Below, in pieces: positions 17,775-25,976 of a stretch of DNA of 64,000 bases. Where the stretch lies: the NCBI GenBank assembly GCA_017524445.1, contig JAFXVP010000045.1, positions 33,676 through 97,675 on the forward strand. Direction: 5' to 3'. The stretch is from Clostridia bacterium (GTDB lineage Bacteria; Bacillota; Clostridia; Christensenellales; CAG-138). The notes beneath the pieces are model-generated. The model did no database searches, was not told where the DNA came from, and was given only the letters and a program-made list of their open reading frames with translations. Position numbers and translations under genes: made by a program. The first letter of the stretch is position 1. Each line of letters starts with the position of its first letter.

Positions 17775-18971
17775 TCAGTCCTCCAAAGTCAATTCATAGA
17801 CCCCGCGCCTGCGGACCGAGAGCGGATGGCACGCGCCGGGCGCAAGCACGCGGTCCATGCCTGCGCAGAAGTCGTCCAGCATGTCGTTCGGCACGATCGC
17901 AAGCACCGTTCCGGCAAACCCGCCGCCGTGCACACGCACCGCACCGTGTCCGTTCAGCAGTTTTTTCGCGTAGTTGATCGTAAACGCGACCGCCTGCGCG
18001 TTCTCGTGCCCATCGGCGATCACGTTCTGCAAAAGCGTATAGGACGATTCGCCGGATGCATTCAGCGCGGCGAGGAACGCGTCGAAATCGTTCCGCTCGA
18101 GCGCGGATTTGGCTTCGAGCACGCGCTTGTTCTCGTCAAAAACGTGCATCGCACGCAGCACCGCGCGGTCGCCGAACATGCGGCGAAGCACCGGCAGCGC
18201 TGCATAGAAATCGTTCTCGTTCACGTCGCGCAGCGCCGTCGCGCCGAAGAACGCGTCGATCGCGGAAAGCTCGCGAGGGATCGCGGCGTAGCAGTCGGTG
18301 AGGTTCGCGTGATCCGCGCCGGTGTCAATGATGACGAGGGCGTGACCGGAGGAGGCAAAGTCATAGTTGATGCGCACCGCAACGGGCACGGCAGGATCGG
18401 AGAAGTCGAAGAACTGAATGCCGCCCAACGCGCAGGCCATTTGATCGAGCAGACCGGAGGGCTTGCCGAAAAAGACGTTCTCCGCGCGCTGTCCGATCAT
18501 GGCAAGGCCTATCTCGTCGAGATCGCCGTCCAGATAGAATCCTTCCATCACGCCCGCAAGCAGCACCTCGATCGCCGCGGACGAGCTTAACCCACTGCCG
18601 GAAAGCACGTTGGACACGACGTAGATATCGAGCCCGAACGGGTTCGCGCCGCGCTGAACAATGCCGCTCAGAACCCCGCGCAGAAGCGCCGTCGTTGTGC
18701 CGTATTCATTCGGGTCCGGCGTCAGCGCGTCGAGCGCGACCGAGCAGGCGGGGAAACCCTTTGAAATGAGACGAATCTCTTCCCGGTCGTTTCTTGCGGC
18801 AAGCGCGACGGCGGACAGATTCACGCCGCAGGCGAGCACCAGCCCGTGCTGATGGTCGGTATGATTGCCGATGAGCTCGCTTCTTCCGCACGCGGTGAAC
18901 GCTCGCTTTGCGGGACGACCGAACGCCGCCTCAAATTCTTTGCGCATATTGTCGATGGATTCCATGTTCAA
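17775..18971 (-). CDS. galK: Galactokinase (GHMP kinase)
   Basis: Phosphorylates galactose at C1 in the Leloir pathway. The protein is 398 aa. The three GHMP motifs are present: GRSELIGNHTDHQHG near the N-terminus, the Gly/Ser-rich ATP loop VLSGSGLSSSAAIEVLL, and VHGGGFAGTVLAIVP near the C-terminus. The first motif is GRSELIGNHTDH rather than the textbook GRVNLIGEHTDY, a variant I associate with clostridial galactokinases, so a related sugar is possible. Its ATG overlaps the galM stop by 4 nt. Confidence 0.87.
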   Translation of the reverse strand: MNMESIDNMRKEFEAAFGRPAKRAFTACGRSELIGNHTDHQHGLVLACGVNLSAVALAARNDREEIRLISKGFPACSVALDALTPDPNEYGTTTALLRGVLSGIVQRGANPFGLDIYVVSNVLSGSGLSSSAAIEVLLAGVMEGFYLDGDLDEIGLAMIGQRAENVFFGKPSGLLDQMACALGGIQFFDFSDPAVPVAVRINYDFASSGHALVIIDTGADHANLTDCYAAIPRELSAIDAFFGATALRDVNENDFYAALPVLRRMFGDRAVLRAMHVFDENKRVLEAKSALERNDFDAFLAALNASGESSYTLLQNVIADGHENAQAVAFTINYAKKLLNGHGAVRVHGGGFAGTVLAIVPNDMLDDFCAGMDRVLAPGACHPLSVRRRGVYELTLED

Positions 18972-19951
18972 TTCTCCTTGTATAAAAACTGATATCTTGT
19001 TGTTCGTTCCGAAAGCACGCGTTGCGGCGTAAGCACGTTTTCTTCCGCAATCGGTTGGTTCGGCATTGCCTGTCGTCCCTCGGTCTCAAGACAGACCGCG
19101 CCGAACGGACGGTAGACCGCGCCGCCCTTGCCGGGGCGTTCCGAAAGATACTTTGCATTGTAGAACTGCACAGCCTTGCAGTCCGTTCCGATCTCCATCC
19201 CGATCCCGATGGTTCCGAAAAGCCGGAGGGTATCGCCGGAAAGCACGAAACTGTGATCGTACACATCCCCGATCTCGCGCACGGTCCGGAAATCGAATCG
19301 CGTACCTGCGACATCCGTCTCGCCGTTCGTCGGGATGGCGTCGGGTCCCACCGGCACGTAGCGGTCGGCGGGGATCAAAAGCCGGTGCTTTCGCGTATCG
19401 CCCGCGTCGTGCCCGTTCAGATTCCAGTACGCGTGATTGGTCGGGTTCCAAGCGGTCACGCGGTCCGACGCGCCGGTATACTCGATCGAAAGCGCATCGT
19501 CGGACAAGGTATAGATCGCAAAACAGCGGCACTCGCCGGGGAAGCCCTCCTCGCCGTCCGGCGAAACGATGGAAAACGTGACCGTATCGTCACCGACCGT
19601 CGCGTCCCAGACACGCTTGTCAAACCCGACGAGCCCGCCGTGCAGCTGATTCTTGCCCTCGTTTGCGGTGACGGGGAAGGCGTCGGTCCCGATCCGCAGA
19701 ACGGAATCCGGGATGCGTCCTGCAAACCGCCCGATCGACGCGCCGACGTACCCGTCGTTTTGCTCGTATTCCTCAACCGTATCGTAGCCGAGCGCGATAT
19801 CGATCCGTTCGCCTTTGTGCGGAAGCACGACCGACTGCAGCGTCGCGCCGTAATCAAGCAAGGTCACAGCGATCCCCTGATCATTTTCGATCGTGTACGC
19901 ATAAACGTCTTCGCCGTTCCTTGTCACTCCGAAATGTCTTTTCGTTACCAT
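18968..19951 (-). CDS. galM: Aldose 1-epimerase (galactose mutarotase)
   Basis: Interconverts the alpha and beta anomers of galactose or glucose before phosphorylation. At 327 aa the length is normal. The catalytic His region NPTNHAYWNLNGH and the catalytic Glu region GAVCLETEGRQAMPNQP are both present. It is the first gene of the galM-galK-MFS operon and has its own promoter. galT and galE are absent here. Confidence 0.92.
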   Translation of the reverse strand: MVTKRHFGVTRNGEDVYAYTIENDQGIAVTLLDYGATLQSVVLPHKGERIDIALGYDTVEEYEQNDGYVGASIGRFAGRIPDSVLRIGTDAFPVTANEGKNQLHGGLVGFDKRVWDATVGDDTVTFSIVSPDGEEGFPGECRCFAIYTLSDDALSIEYTGASDRVTAWNPTNHAYWNLNGHDAGDTRKHRLLIPADRYVPVGPDAIPTNGETDVAGTRFDFRTVREIGDVYDHSFVLSGDTLRLFGTIGIGMEIGTDCKAVQFYNAKYLSERPGKGGAVYRPFGAVCLETEGRQAMPNQPIAEENVLTPQRVLSERTTRYQFLYKEN

Positions 19952-19980
19952 GCATATATCTCCCCAATACAGATAATCAT

Positions 19981-20009
19981 ATTATACAGAACGCGCCGGT
20001 AAAACGCAA
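19981..20009 (-). promoter_or_regulatory. galM operon promoter
   Basis: Minus strand TTGCGT-N17-TATAAT, about 30 nt upstream of the galM start. No obvious operator was seen. Confidence 0.75.
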
Positions 20010-20021
20010 CGATTTCGGCGC

Positions 20022-20046
20022 AAAAAAGAGAACGCGTCACGCGTTC
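20022..20046 (-). terminator. Terminator of the glycosyltransferase-acyltransferase operon
   Basis: Read on the minus strand: GAACGCG / CGCGTTC with a 3-nt loop, followed by C and six T. It sits beyond the palindromic repeat that follows the acyltransferase gene. Confidence 0.75.
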
Positions 20047-20070
20047 CCATAGCATTTCGGACCTTTCATG

Positions 20071-20151
20071 TGTCATTCTGAGCGCAAGCGAAGGATCTTT
20101 TGCATTGCGTTGAACAAAGATCCTTCGTCGGATTCATCTCCCCGGATGACA
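20071..20151. repeat. MITE-like palindromic intergenic repeat
   Basis: An 81-bp element bounded by TGTCAT and ATGACA. It begins with the TGTCATTCTGAGCG motif, which I recognise as widespread in bacterial intergenic repeats. Internally AAGGATCTTT and AAAGATCCTT form a perfect inverted pair. It abuts the acyltransferase stop codon and encodes no protein. Confidence 0.75.
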
Positions 20152-20153
20152 GT

Positions 20154-20960
20154 TCAGGCGTTCTCGGTTTCTTCCGCCTTGCGGTAATCGTAATATTTGT
20201 AATCAGAATACGTGTCGAGCTTGTCCTTCAGGAACTCTTCGACCTGCTCCTGAAGCTTCCGCTGCGCTTCCTTCGGGGAAAGCGCTTCGTCCGGGAAAAA
20301 CGCATCGGAGATGAAAACCGTGCGCCTCGGCTTTTTCAGGAAAGGCAGCTTCCGCTGCTGATACGTCACCGCGACCGCTACGCTCGGTACGCCGAGATGG
20401 ACGGGGTAGCGGAACGAGCCGCTTTTGAACGGACGCAGGAACGTGCAGTAGTTCCACATGTGCGCCTCGGGGAACACGCTCACGCAGCACTTTTCCTCGG
20501 CGCGCAGCCGGATCGCGTTCAGAAACGACGGCATGCCCGAGAAGACGTCCGGGATCGGGATCGCGCCGACCATCTGTACGAAGCTTCTGAGACCTTTGAT
20601 GGAGACAGTATCGGGACCGACGATCACATACGCGCGCTTCGGGTACGCCACGATCGGCGCAAGGAACGCGTCGGTAAAATGCGAGTGGTTCGCATAGAGG
20701 AAGAATCCACCCTTGCGGACCTTTCGGATCGCTTTGCGGTTTTTCACACGGAAGCCGCAGAAGATATAGCAAATGACGAACACGATGGGGATCGCGATCA
20801 CGTAGTACGCGATGAACGCAAAGAATTTCCAGACCGGCCCGATCGGTGCGAACGGGAAATCCGCGCCGACGGACTTGGTGTCGATATTGGTGCCGGCGTA
20901 GTCTTCGTTTGCCGCGTCACGGTAGTAGATGACGCGTTTCGGTTCACGCTCTTTTTTCAT
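20154..20960 (-). CDS. 1-acyl-glycerol-3-phosphate acyltransferase-like (PlsC family)
   Basis: A 268-aa membrane-associated acyltransferase. There is a transmembrane segment at about residues 45-68. The catalytic HX4D motif is NHSHFTD, and the second block is FPEAH in place of the usual FPEGT. A charged C-terminal tail follows (KDKLDTYSDYKYYDYRKAEE). It acts in phospholipid or glycolipid synthesis at the membrane. It overlaps the upstream glycosyltransferase by 17 nt, suggesting a lipid-modifying pair. Confidence 0.85.
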   Translation of the reverse strand: MKKEREPKRVIYYRDAANEDYAGTNIDTKSVGADFPFAPIGPVWKFFAFIAYYVIAIPIVFVICYIFCGFRVKNRKAIRKVRKGGFFLYANHSHFTDAFLAPIVAYPKRAYVIVGPDTVSIKGLRSFVQMVGAIPIPDVFSGMPSFLNAIRLRAEEKCCVSVFPEAHMWNYCTFLRPFKSGSFRYPVHLGVPSVAVAVTYQQRKLPFLKKPRRTVFISDAFFPDEALSPKEAQRKLQEQVEEFLKDKLDTYSDYKYYDYRKAEETENA

Positions 20961-22098
20961 GCCGATGCTCCTTTACTGCGTCGGAAAGCATTTGTTCCAT
21001 GCGATCCATGCAATGTTCGTATTCGTGCTGCTCCACAAACCCTCTGTAACGCTCTGCGAGCGCTTTCTTTTCTTCCGGATGCTCGATCCAGTAGTCGATG
21101 CGCTTCGCAAGGTCCTTCGGATCCTTGTTGTGGAACAGATTGCGCTCGTCGATCGCGAAATAGTGCGTCGCGCTGCGCGGGGAGTTCGCGATAACCGGCA
21201 CAAGCCCGCACGCGATCGCCTCAAGACAGGAGATCGCTTCGATCTCGATCTCGGCGGGATGCACGTAGAGATCCGCCATGTTGAGCTGCTTTACAAGATC
21301 CTCCCGGGAAAAGAACCGGAATTCCGGTGCGTTCGGAAGTTTCCTCCCGCGCTTTTCGAGCTTGTCGTGGAGCGGTCCGATGCCCGCGAAGACGAGCTGT
21401 ATGCTGTCGCGGTACTTCGAAAGCGCGACCGCGTCGATCAGTACCTTATGCGTTTTTTCCTTGCTCAAGCGTCCGGTGAACTGGATAACGATCTTTCCGT
21501 CGTATTTCGGATCGCGCTCGACCGCTACGGGATGAAACGCCTTGTTCACGCCGTTACTGATGACGTAACCCGGCGTTTTGCGGCGGATCGTGTGTTCAAA
21601 CGTGTCGCGGATAAACTGCGTGGGGTAGTGGATGCAGGCGCAGTTGCGGTAGGCAAGCCCCCAGACGAAATGATAAAACAGGCGGTTGCTGATCTTCGCG
21701 TCCTTCAGAAAAAGATGCGACGTGAAATTTTCCGCCTGACAGTGGAAGCCGGCGGTCAGCGGGATATTCTTCTGCTTTGCAATACGGATCGCTTTGCGGG
21801 TCAGCGAAAAAGGTGTCATGAAATGCACGACGTCCGCGCCGTCGATCGCCTCGTCCATGATCTTCGTGACGGGACGCGCAAAGGAGACGCCGTTCTTCTT
21901 CAGATAATGATTGAGAATGGGGCCGAGATCGCGCGTCGGCACGATACAGAAGCCGTCCTGCCCTTTTCGCTCTTGATCGGAACAGACGACGCGCACGTTG
22001 TGCCCGCGTTCCTTCATCGAGCGTATCAGATTCAACGCAGCGATCGTCGTGCCGTTATTCGCTTCCCCGAGCACGTCGCATACTACGGTAATGTTCAT
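20944..22098 (-). CDS. Family 4 glycosyltransferase (diacylglycerol-type candidate)
   Basis: A 384-aa GT-B glycosyltransferase. The N-terminal Rossmann half begins MNITVVCDVLGEANNG. The C-terminal half has FTGRLSKEKTHKVLIDA and the E-x7-E donor site region AEIEIEAISCLEAIACGLVPV. It resembles glycosyltransferases that glucosylate diacylglycerol, and the coupled PlsC-like gene supports glycolipid synthesis; the acceptor is inferred, not shown. Confidence 0.85.
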   Translation of the reverse strand: MNITVVCDVLGEANNGTTIAALNLIRSMKERGHNVRVVCSDQERKGQDGFCIVPTRDLGPILNHYLKKNGVSFARPVTKIMDEAIDGADVVHFMTPFSLTRKAIRIAKQKNIPLTAGFHCQAENFTSHLFLKDAKISNRLFYHFVWGLAYRNCACIHYPTQFIRDTFEHTIRRKTPGYVISNGVNKAFHPVAVERDPKYDGKIVIQFTGRLSKEKTHKVLIDAVALSKYRDSIQLVFAGIGPLHDKLEKRGRKLPNAPEFRFFSREDLVKQLNMADLYVHPAEIEIEAISCLEAIACGLVPVIANSPRSATHYFAIDERNLFHNKDPKDLAKRIDYWIEHPEEKKALAERYRGFVEQHEYEHCMDRMEQMLSDAVKEHRHEKRA

Positions 22099-22133
22099 AC
22101 AAATTTACCCTCATTCATCCGCACAATATTACC

Positions 22134-22161
22134 ATTATAGCATCGAACGAGGATAATGCAA
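22134..22161 (-). promoter_or_regulatory. Promoter of the GT4-acyltransferase operon
   Basis: Minus strand TTGCAT-N16-TATAAT with TGc before the -10. Confidence 0.7.
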
Positions 22162-22208
22162 GTTATATATTATTATGATATTTGCGGGATATGCGAACGG
22201 AACCGTGA

Positions 22209-22700
22209 TCAAACCGTGCGGATCACGCGCCACGCTTCGACAAGACGGTCGATATTCCACGCCGCGTTGGCGGGACTGGAAGAGGGAAGCACGGCGGCTT
22301 CGCGTTGTAAATTCGGGTAAATATACCGGTAGTAACAGTCAAAGGATTGCTTTCCATTACAGAAGATCGCGGCGATCGGCGCGTTTTCCAAAATGATGGA
22401 AAGGTCGTTCGGCGCGACGTCGCGGATGGAGCTGTCCGAACTTCCCTCGATCGTACATTTGCCGATGCTGTCCCACAGAGCAATGCGGTTGCGCTCGAGA
22501 AACGCGCGCTTTTCCGGGATCGTGACGGGCGTATCGTCTTCAAATACCGCGGCGGTCACGCGCCAGAAGCGGTTTTGCGGATGCCCGTAAAAGAACAGCT
22601 GCTCACGGGATTTGACCGAAGGGAAGCTGCCGAGAATCAGAATATGCGAATCCGTCCGGTAAAACGGGGGAAAGGGATGTACGATCTCCGTTCTCTGCAT
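22209..22700 (-). CDS. DNA-deoxyinosine glycosylase (UDG superfamily)
   Basis: A base-excision repair enzyme of the hypoxanthine/uracil-DNA glycosylase superfamily, 163 aa from the ATG at 22700. Motifs are LILGSFPSVKSREQ followed by YGHPQNRFW in the N-terminal active-site region and LPSSSPANA in the C-terminal motif. A longer upstream frame through the repeat element and past the -10 is rejected. The -10 TATACT lies 6 nt before the ATG and no ribosome binding site exists, so the mRNA is probably leaderless. Confidence 0.85.
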   Translation of the reverse strand: MQRTEIVHPFPPFYRTDSHILILGSFPSVKSREQLFFYGHPQNRFWRVTAAVFEDDTPVTIPEKRAFLERNRIALWDSIGKCTIEGSSDSSIRDVAPNDLSIILENAPIAAIFCNGKQSFDCYYRYIYPNLQREAAVLPSSSPANAAWNIDRLVEAWRVIRTV

Positions 22701-22706
22701 AAGCGA

Positions 22707-22736
22707 AGTATAGCATACGATGAATGATTCAGACAA
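22707..22736 (-). promoter_or_regulatory. Promoter of the DNA glycosylase gene
   Basis: Minus strand TTGTCT-N18-TATACT with TGc. The predicted start point coincides with the ATG at 22700. Confidence 0.6.
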
Positions 22737-22744
22737 GTGTAAAA

Positions 22745-22886
22745 TGCGGCAGATGGGACTTCTTTGCGGCTGTGGATATCGGCGTCTCCCGCTTGCGCTC
22801 CGCGCTGCGCGTCCGCGCCTCGCCGCAAAGCCGCTTCGCTGCAAAACGACACACTGTGTCGTTTTGCGGGCGCTCAGTCAAGTCCC
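22745..22886 (-). repeat. tRNA-tail element copy 1 (downstream of tRNA-Leu GAG)
   Basis: A 142-nt element read on the minus strand. It starts with GGGACTTGA, the exact reverse complement of the T-loop and T-stem 3' strand of the adjacent tRNA-Leu. It ends with a 17-nt exact copy of that tRNA's 3' end without CCA (22745-22761). Predicted helices: outer GGGACTT/AAGTCCC; a perfect 12-bp hairpin with a 3-nt loop at 22841-22867; and CTTTGCGGC/GCCGCAAAG pairing 22822-22830 with 22762-22770. It shares its core with the elements at 48021 and 49314. Confidence 0.8.
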
Positions 22887-22899
22887 GACCTATTCATAT

Positions 22900-22942
22900 A
22901 AAAAATAATGAACCATCCGCAAGGGATGGTTCATTATTTTTT
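22900..22942 (-). terminator. Terminator after tRNA-Leu(GAG)
   Basis: A 15-bp perfect stem (22904-22918 with 22924-22938) followed by T-rich sequence on the minus strand. It lies between the tRNA and the repeat element. Confidence 0.85.
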
Positions 22943-22944
22943 GG

Positions 22945-23024
22945 TGCGGCAGATGGGACTTGAACCCATACGCCTGCGCACACGCACCTCAAACGTGCCT
23001 GTCTGCCAATTCCAGCACTGCCGC
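22945..23024 (-). tRNA. tRNA-Leu (anticodon GAG)
   Basis: An 80-nt cloverleaf on the minus strand: acceptor GCGGCAG/CTGCCGC plus discriminator A. The anticodon stem CACGT/GCGTG encloses the loop TTGAGGT, giving GAG. It has a leucine-type long variable arm and the T-arm GGG-TTCAAGT-CCC. A CC-A is present immediately 3' of the discriminator. Confidence 0.92.
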
Positions 23025-23033
23025 GCATCGTGT

Positions 23034-23062
23034 ATTATACGATGTGAAGATACGGTTGTCAA
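23034..23062 (-). promoter_or_regulatory. tRNA-Leu(GAG) promoter
   Basis: Minus strand consensus TTGACA-N17-TATAAT, ending 9 nt before the tRNA 5' end. Confidence 0.9.
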
Positions 23063-23130
23063 TACCTATTTTTCGGAAAATGCAGGCAGATTTTTTGAAG
23101 CCCGCAGGTTCCGGCTTTGCAAATAACAGA

Positions 23131-23622
23131 TCATTGTTCTTGCGTATTGTTTTCCGCGTTACGGGGATGCATCGCATGAAACAGCGCGTCGCGAACGTGT
23201 GCGCGATCCTCGGCAGACAGCATATCGAGGTCGCGGAACATCGGCTCAAAGTGACGCTTCAACACGCCCTTTGCGTAGTCCTCATACAGCTCGCGCCCGA
23301 GATCGTTCACGACCACGTTCAGATCGCGCCGGCTGCCGGGCACACGCACCTTTTCGACCAGACCTTTATTGCATAGCCTTGTGACAATCTTGGTGAAATT
23401 GCTCCGCGTGATGCCGAGACGGTGCGCGATCGCGGACATGTTGTCGTTCCGTTCTTCGTTCTCAAGAAGATACTCCAACACCTGTATCTGCGAATAGGAA
23501 TATGCGATTCCGTGGAAGCTCATCTTTTCGATCCGATAGACGCCCGCGTAAATGTTGCAGTAGTGGATCAGCGCTTCTACGATCTCCCGGTTTTGTCCCA
23601 TCCATTCAAGTTTCATAAACAT
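23131..23622 (-). CDS. MarR family transcriptional regulator
   Basis: A 163-aa winged-helix regulator. The DNA-binding region contains SQIQVLEYLLENEERND, AIAHRLGITRSNFTKIVTRL and CNKGLVEKVRVPGSRRD, where the wing normally lies. The ligand is unknown. It is divergent from the membrane hydrolase gene at 23832, and a near-perfect palindrome overlaps its own -10, so autorepression and control of the neighbour are likely. Confidence 0.88.
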   Translation of the reverse strand: MFMKLEWMGQNREIVEALIHYCNIYAGVYRIEKMSFHGIAYSYSQIQVLEYLLENEERNDNMSAIAHRLGITRSNFTKIVTRLCNKGLVEKVRVPGSRRDLNVVVNDLGRELYEDYAKGVLKRHFEPMFRDLDMLSAEDRAHVRDALFHAMHPRNAENNTQEQ

Positions 23623-23628
23623 TCCCCT

Positions 23629-23674
23629 TATAATACTATGATATGATTATAGCAAAGAAGCAAAGGACCTGCAA
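23629..23674 (-). promoter_or_regulatory. marR promoter with overlapping palindromic operator
   Basis: Minus strand TTGCAG-N17-TATAAT (-10 at 23646-23651). A 23-bp palindrome at 23629-23651, with outer arms TATAAT/ATTATA, covers the -10 and the start point. This is the size and AT-richness expected of a MarR dimer site. Confidence 0.65.
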
Positions 23675-23748
23675 CGTACAAATGCGGCGTTCTGTCCGTT
23701 TTGCGGAAACGAATTTGTAAACATTTCACATATTATATACAAAACACA

Positions 23749-23777
23749 TTGCATTTTCTCCCGCGTCCGTGTATACT
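23749..23777 (+). promoter_or_regulatory. Promoter of membrane hydrolase gene
   Basis: TTGCAT-N17-TATACT, about 55 nt upstream of the ATG at 23832 and divergent from marR. Confidence 0.7.
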
Positions 23778-23831
23778 GTGATCGTAAAGTTTCCATAGGA
23801 AACAATATTACGAAAAGAGGGAGGAAAGTAA

Positions 23832-25877
23832 ATGAAAAAGAGAGCATTGATCGCCATCTGCATCGGCCTTGCGCTGATCCTGATCGGCAGCATTTTTGCG
23901 TGCGTATTCAATTCGGGCGCAAAAGGGACGAAGGTGACGCGCATCACGTTCGATGCGGCAAACGGCAAGCTCAGCGGTCTTCTGTATATGCCGAAGGGGG
24001 CTTCGGAGGACAACCCGCGTCCGACGGTCATCGTCACGCACGGCTACCTGAATTCCGCGGAGATGCAGGACGCGAACGCCATCGAGCTTTCTCGCCGCGG
24101 CTACGTGGTATTGGCGCTTGACCAGTATGACCACGGTCATTCCGATCTGGACAACGCCGCTTACGAACCGTATGCGCCGTTCGGCGTGTTCCTGCAGGCA
24201 TGGGCGCCGTTCTGGGTCAATTCCATGCATGACGCGGTCGCATATATGTACGAGCAGCCGTACGTTCTGAAGGATGAAGCGGGCAACGGCATCATCGGCG
24301 TGACCGGTCACTCGATGGGAGGTTTTTCGAGCACGATGGCGCTTGCAATGGACGAACAGGAAGCGATGGCGACCGGCGTCCGCAAGATCTGCTGCGGACT
24401 GACCGAGGGCTCCGACTTCTCCTATACCGGCATTTTCCAGGTCGATGTAACGGCGGCAGACGCATTGGGCGGCGGACGCACGATGGGCAAGGTCGCCGCG
24501 CAGTACGACGAATTCTTCTTTAACGCGCCGGACGCGCCCGACGGCACGGTCCGCAAAAAGGACTACGTTTCCACGCCGGACGGTCTCGCGTTTTTGCAGC
24601 AGACCGAATCGGCGCAGGCAAACACGTGGTACGAGACCTCGGACGGCGGCAAGCGCATCATTTATGAGCCGGCGCAGACGCACCCGTGGAACCATTTCAG
24701 CAAGAACACGACGGCAAACGCGGTCGAGTTCTACACCGAAGCGTTCAAGGATTACAATCAGAACATCAACGCGATCGACGCGAACAGTCAGGTCTGGCAG
24801 CTCAAGGAGATCTTTGAGTGCGTCGCGCTCGTCGGCTTCGTATTCTTCATCATCGGCGTCGCTTCGCTGCTCGTCGAGCTCCCGTTCTTCAACAAGGTCA
24901 AGACGGAACTTGCTCCGCTGCCTTCGATCGAAGGTACCGGCTCCAAGATCGGCACGTTTGCGCTTCTGCTTTGCCTCATTCTGGTGCCGGGTATCTTCTT
25001 CTCGGCTCTGATGGACGGCGGCGCGGGATCGGAGATGGTCAACGTTCTCATGTTCGCGGGCTGCGCGTTCGCGGTCGCGGGACTCGTCGGCTTCATCTAT
25101 GCCCTCATCAAGAAGGAGAACCGCAAGGCGCTGCTCGTCGGCAGCATCTTCGTCATGTGCGCCGGTTCTCTGCTTGCGGTGATCGCGCATACGCCGATGT
25201 ATGAGACCGGCACGTTCTGGAATGCGCTCGGCGTCAACAGCATCGCATACTGGACCATCGCGTGCGCGGCGATCTCGCTGCTCGCCATGAGCGTCGTCTA
25301 CGTCGTCAGCAAGGCGGACAAGGGCGTCACGTTCAAACACTACGGCGTGATCTTCGACCCGGTCAAGATCCTGCTTTCGATCCTGATCGCGATCATCACC
25401 TACGTCGCCGCATATGCGGTCCTGTTCCTCGTCGATCTCATCTTCAAGACGGACTTCCGTATCTGGACCTTCGCGTTCAAGACCTTCGACTTCAACATCT
25501 TCCCGACGATCCTCAAGTACTTCCCGACGTTCCTCGCGTACTACATCGTCTCCACGGCGGCGATCACGATCAACACGAACACCGAGAAGCTGCAGGGCGT
25601 CAAGGGCTATCTGCTCGCAATGGCGCTCAACGCCGGCGGCGGCCTTCTCTGGCTGATCCGCCAGTACGGACTGCTCTTCACGACGGGCGTTGCGGCGCAT
25701 CCCGGCTCGGCGCTATCCGGCATCGTTCTGGTCGCCATGATCCCGACGCTCTCGATCGCCGCGATCATCTCGCGCAACCTCTACAAGAAGACCGGCAGCA
25801 TCTGGCTGCCCGCCGTCCTGAACGCGCTTCTCATGACAACCATGACAATCGCGAACACGATGGTCGCGTTCAAGTAA
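23832..25877 (+). CDS. Alpha/beta hydrolase fused to a polytopic membrane domain
   Basis: A 681-aa protein. Residues 1-26 form an N-terminal membrane anchor. Residues about 35-310 are an alpha/beta hydrolase domain with oxyanion strand VIVTHGYLN, nucleophile elbow GHSMGGF and a probable terminal His in PAQTHPWNHFS. From about residue 318 to the end there are 8-9 hydrophobic segments. The substrate is unknown; the divergent MarR gene suggests induction by a small molecule. The GC-rich antisense frame over most of the gene is a shadow. Confidence 0.8.
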   Translation: MKKRALIAICIGLALILIGSIFACVFNSGAKGTKVTRITFDAANGKLSGLLYMPKGASEDNPRPTVIVTHGYLNSAEMQDANAIELSRRGYVVLALDQYDHGHSDLDNAAYEPYAPFGVFLQAWAPFWVNSMHDAVAYMYEQPYVLKDEAGNGIIGVTGHSMGGFSSTMALAMDEQEAMATGVRKICCGLTEGSDFSYTGIFQVDVTAADALGGGRTMGKVAAQYDEFFFNAPDAPDGTVRKKDYVSTPDGLAFLQQTESAQANTWYETSDGGKRIIYEPAQTHPWNHFSKNTTANAVEFYTEAFKDYNQNINAIDANSQVWQLKEIFECVALVGFVFFIIGVASLLVELPFFNKVKTELAPLPSIEGTGSKIGTFALLLCLILVPGIFFSALMDGGAGSEMVNVLMFAGCAFAVAGLVGFIYALIKKENRKALLVGSIFVMCAGSLLAVIAHTPMYETGTFWNALGVNSIAYWTIACAAISLLAMSVVYVVSKADKGVTFKHYGVIFDPVKILLSILIAIITYVAAYAVLFLVDLIFKTDFRIWTFAFKTFDFNIFPTILKYFPTFLAYYIVSTAAITINTNTEKLQGVKGYLLAMALNAGGGLLWLIRQYGLLFTTGVAAHPGSALSGIVLVAMIPTLSIAAIISRNLYKKTGSIWLPAVLNALLMTTMTIANTMVAFK

Positions 25878-25890
25878 GCATCACGAACGA

Positions 25891-25925
25891 GACCTCTTCC
25901 CAAGACGGGAGGAGGTCTTTTCTTT
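25891..25925 (+). terminator. Terminator after the membrane hydrolase
   Basis: GACCTCTTCCC / GGGAGGAGGTC stem with one G-U pair, followed by TTTTCTTTT. Confidence 0.8.
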
Positions 25926-25937
25926 TGCGCGCGGATA

Positions 25938-25946
25938 TGTTATACT
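25938..25946 (+). promoter_or_regulatory. Extended -10 promoter for the rRNA methyltransferase gene
   Basis: TGt-TATACT about 30 nt upstream of the ATG. The -35 is weak. Confidence 0.45.
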
Positions 25947-25976
25947 CGATACAATCCAACAAAGGCGGGCAGACAC

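Noticed and set aside
16806..18590. 594-aa open frame on the plus strand
   Set aside because: Antisense to the MFS and galK genes, with Arg/Asp/Glu repeats typical of shadows and no ribosome binding site.
22719..22963. Short plus-strand frames over the repeat beside tRNA-Leu(GAG)
   Set aside because: They translate the repeat element and part of the tRNA in antisense; no ribosome binding site and no family.
23808..25700. 630-aa open frame on the minus strand
   Set aside because: Covers the membrane hydrolase in antisense; its composition is shadow-like, while the sense frame has GHSMGG and transmembrane helices.
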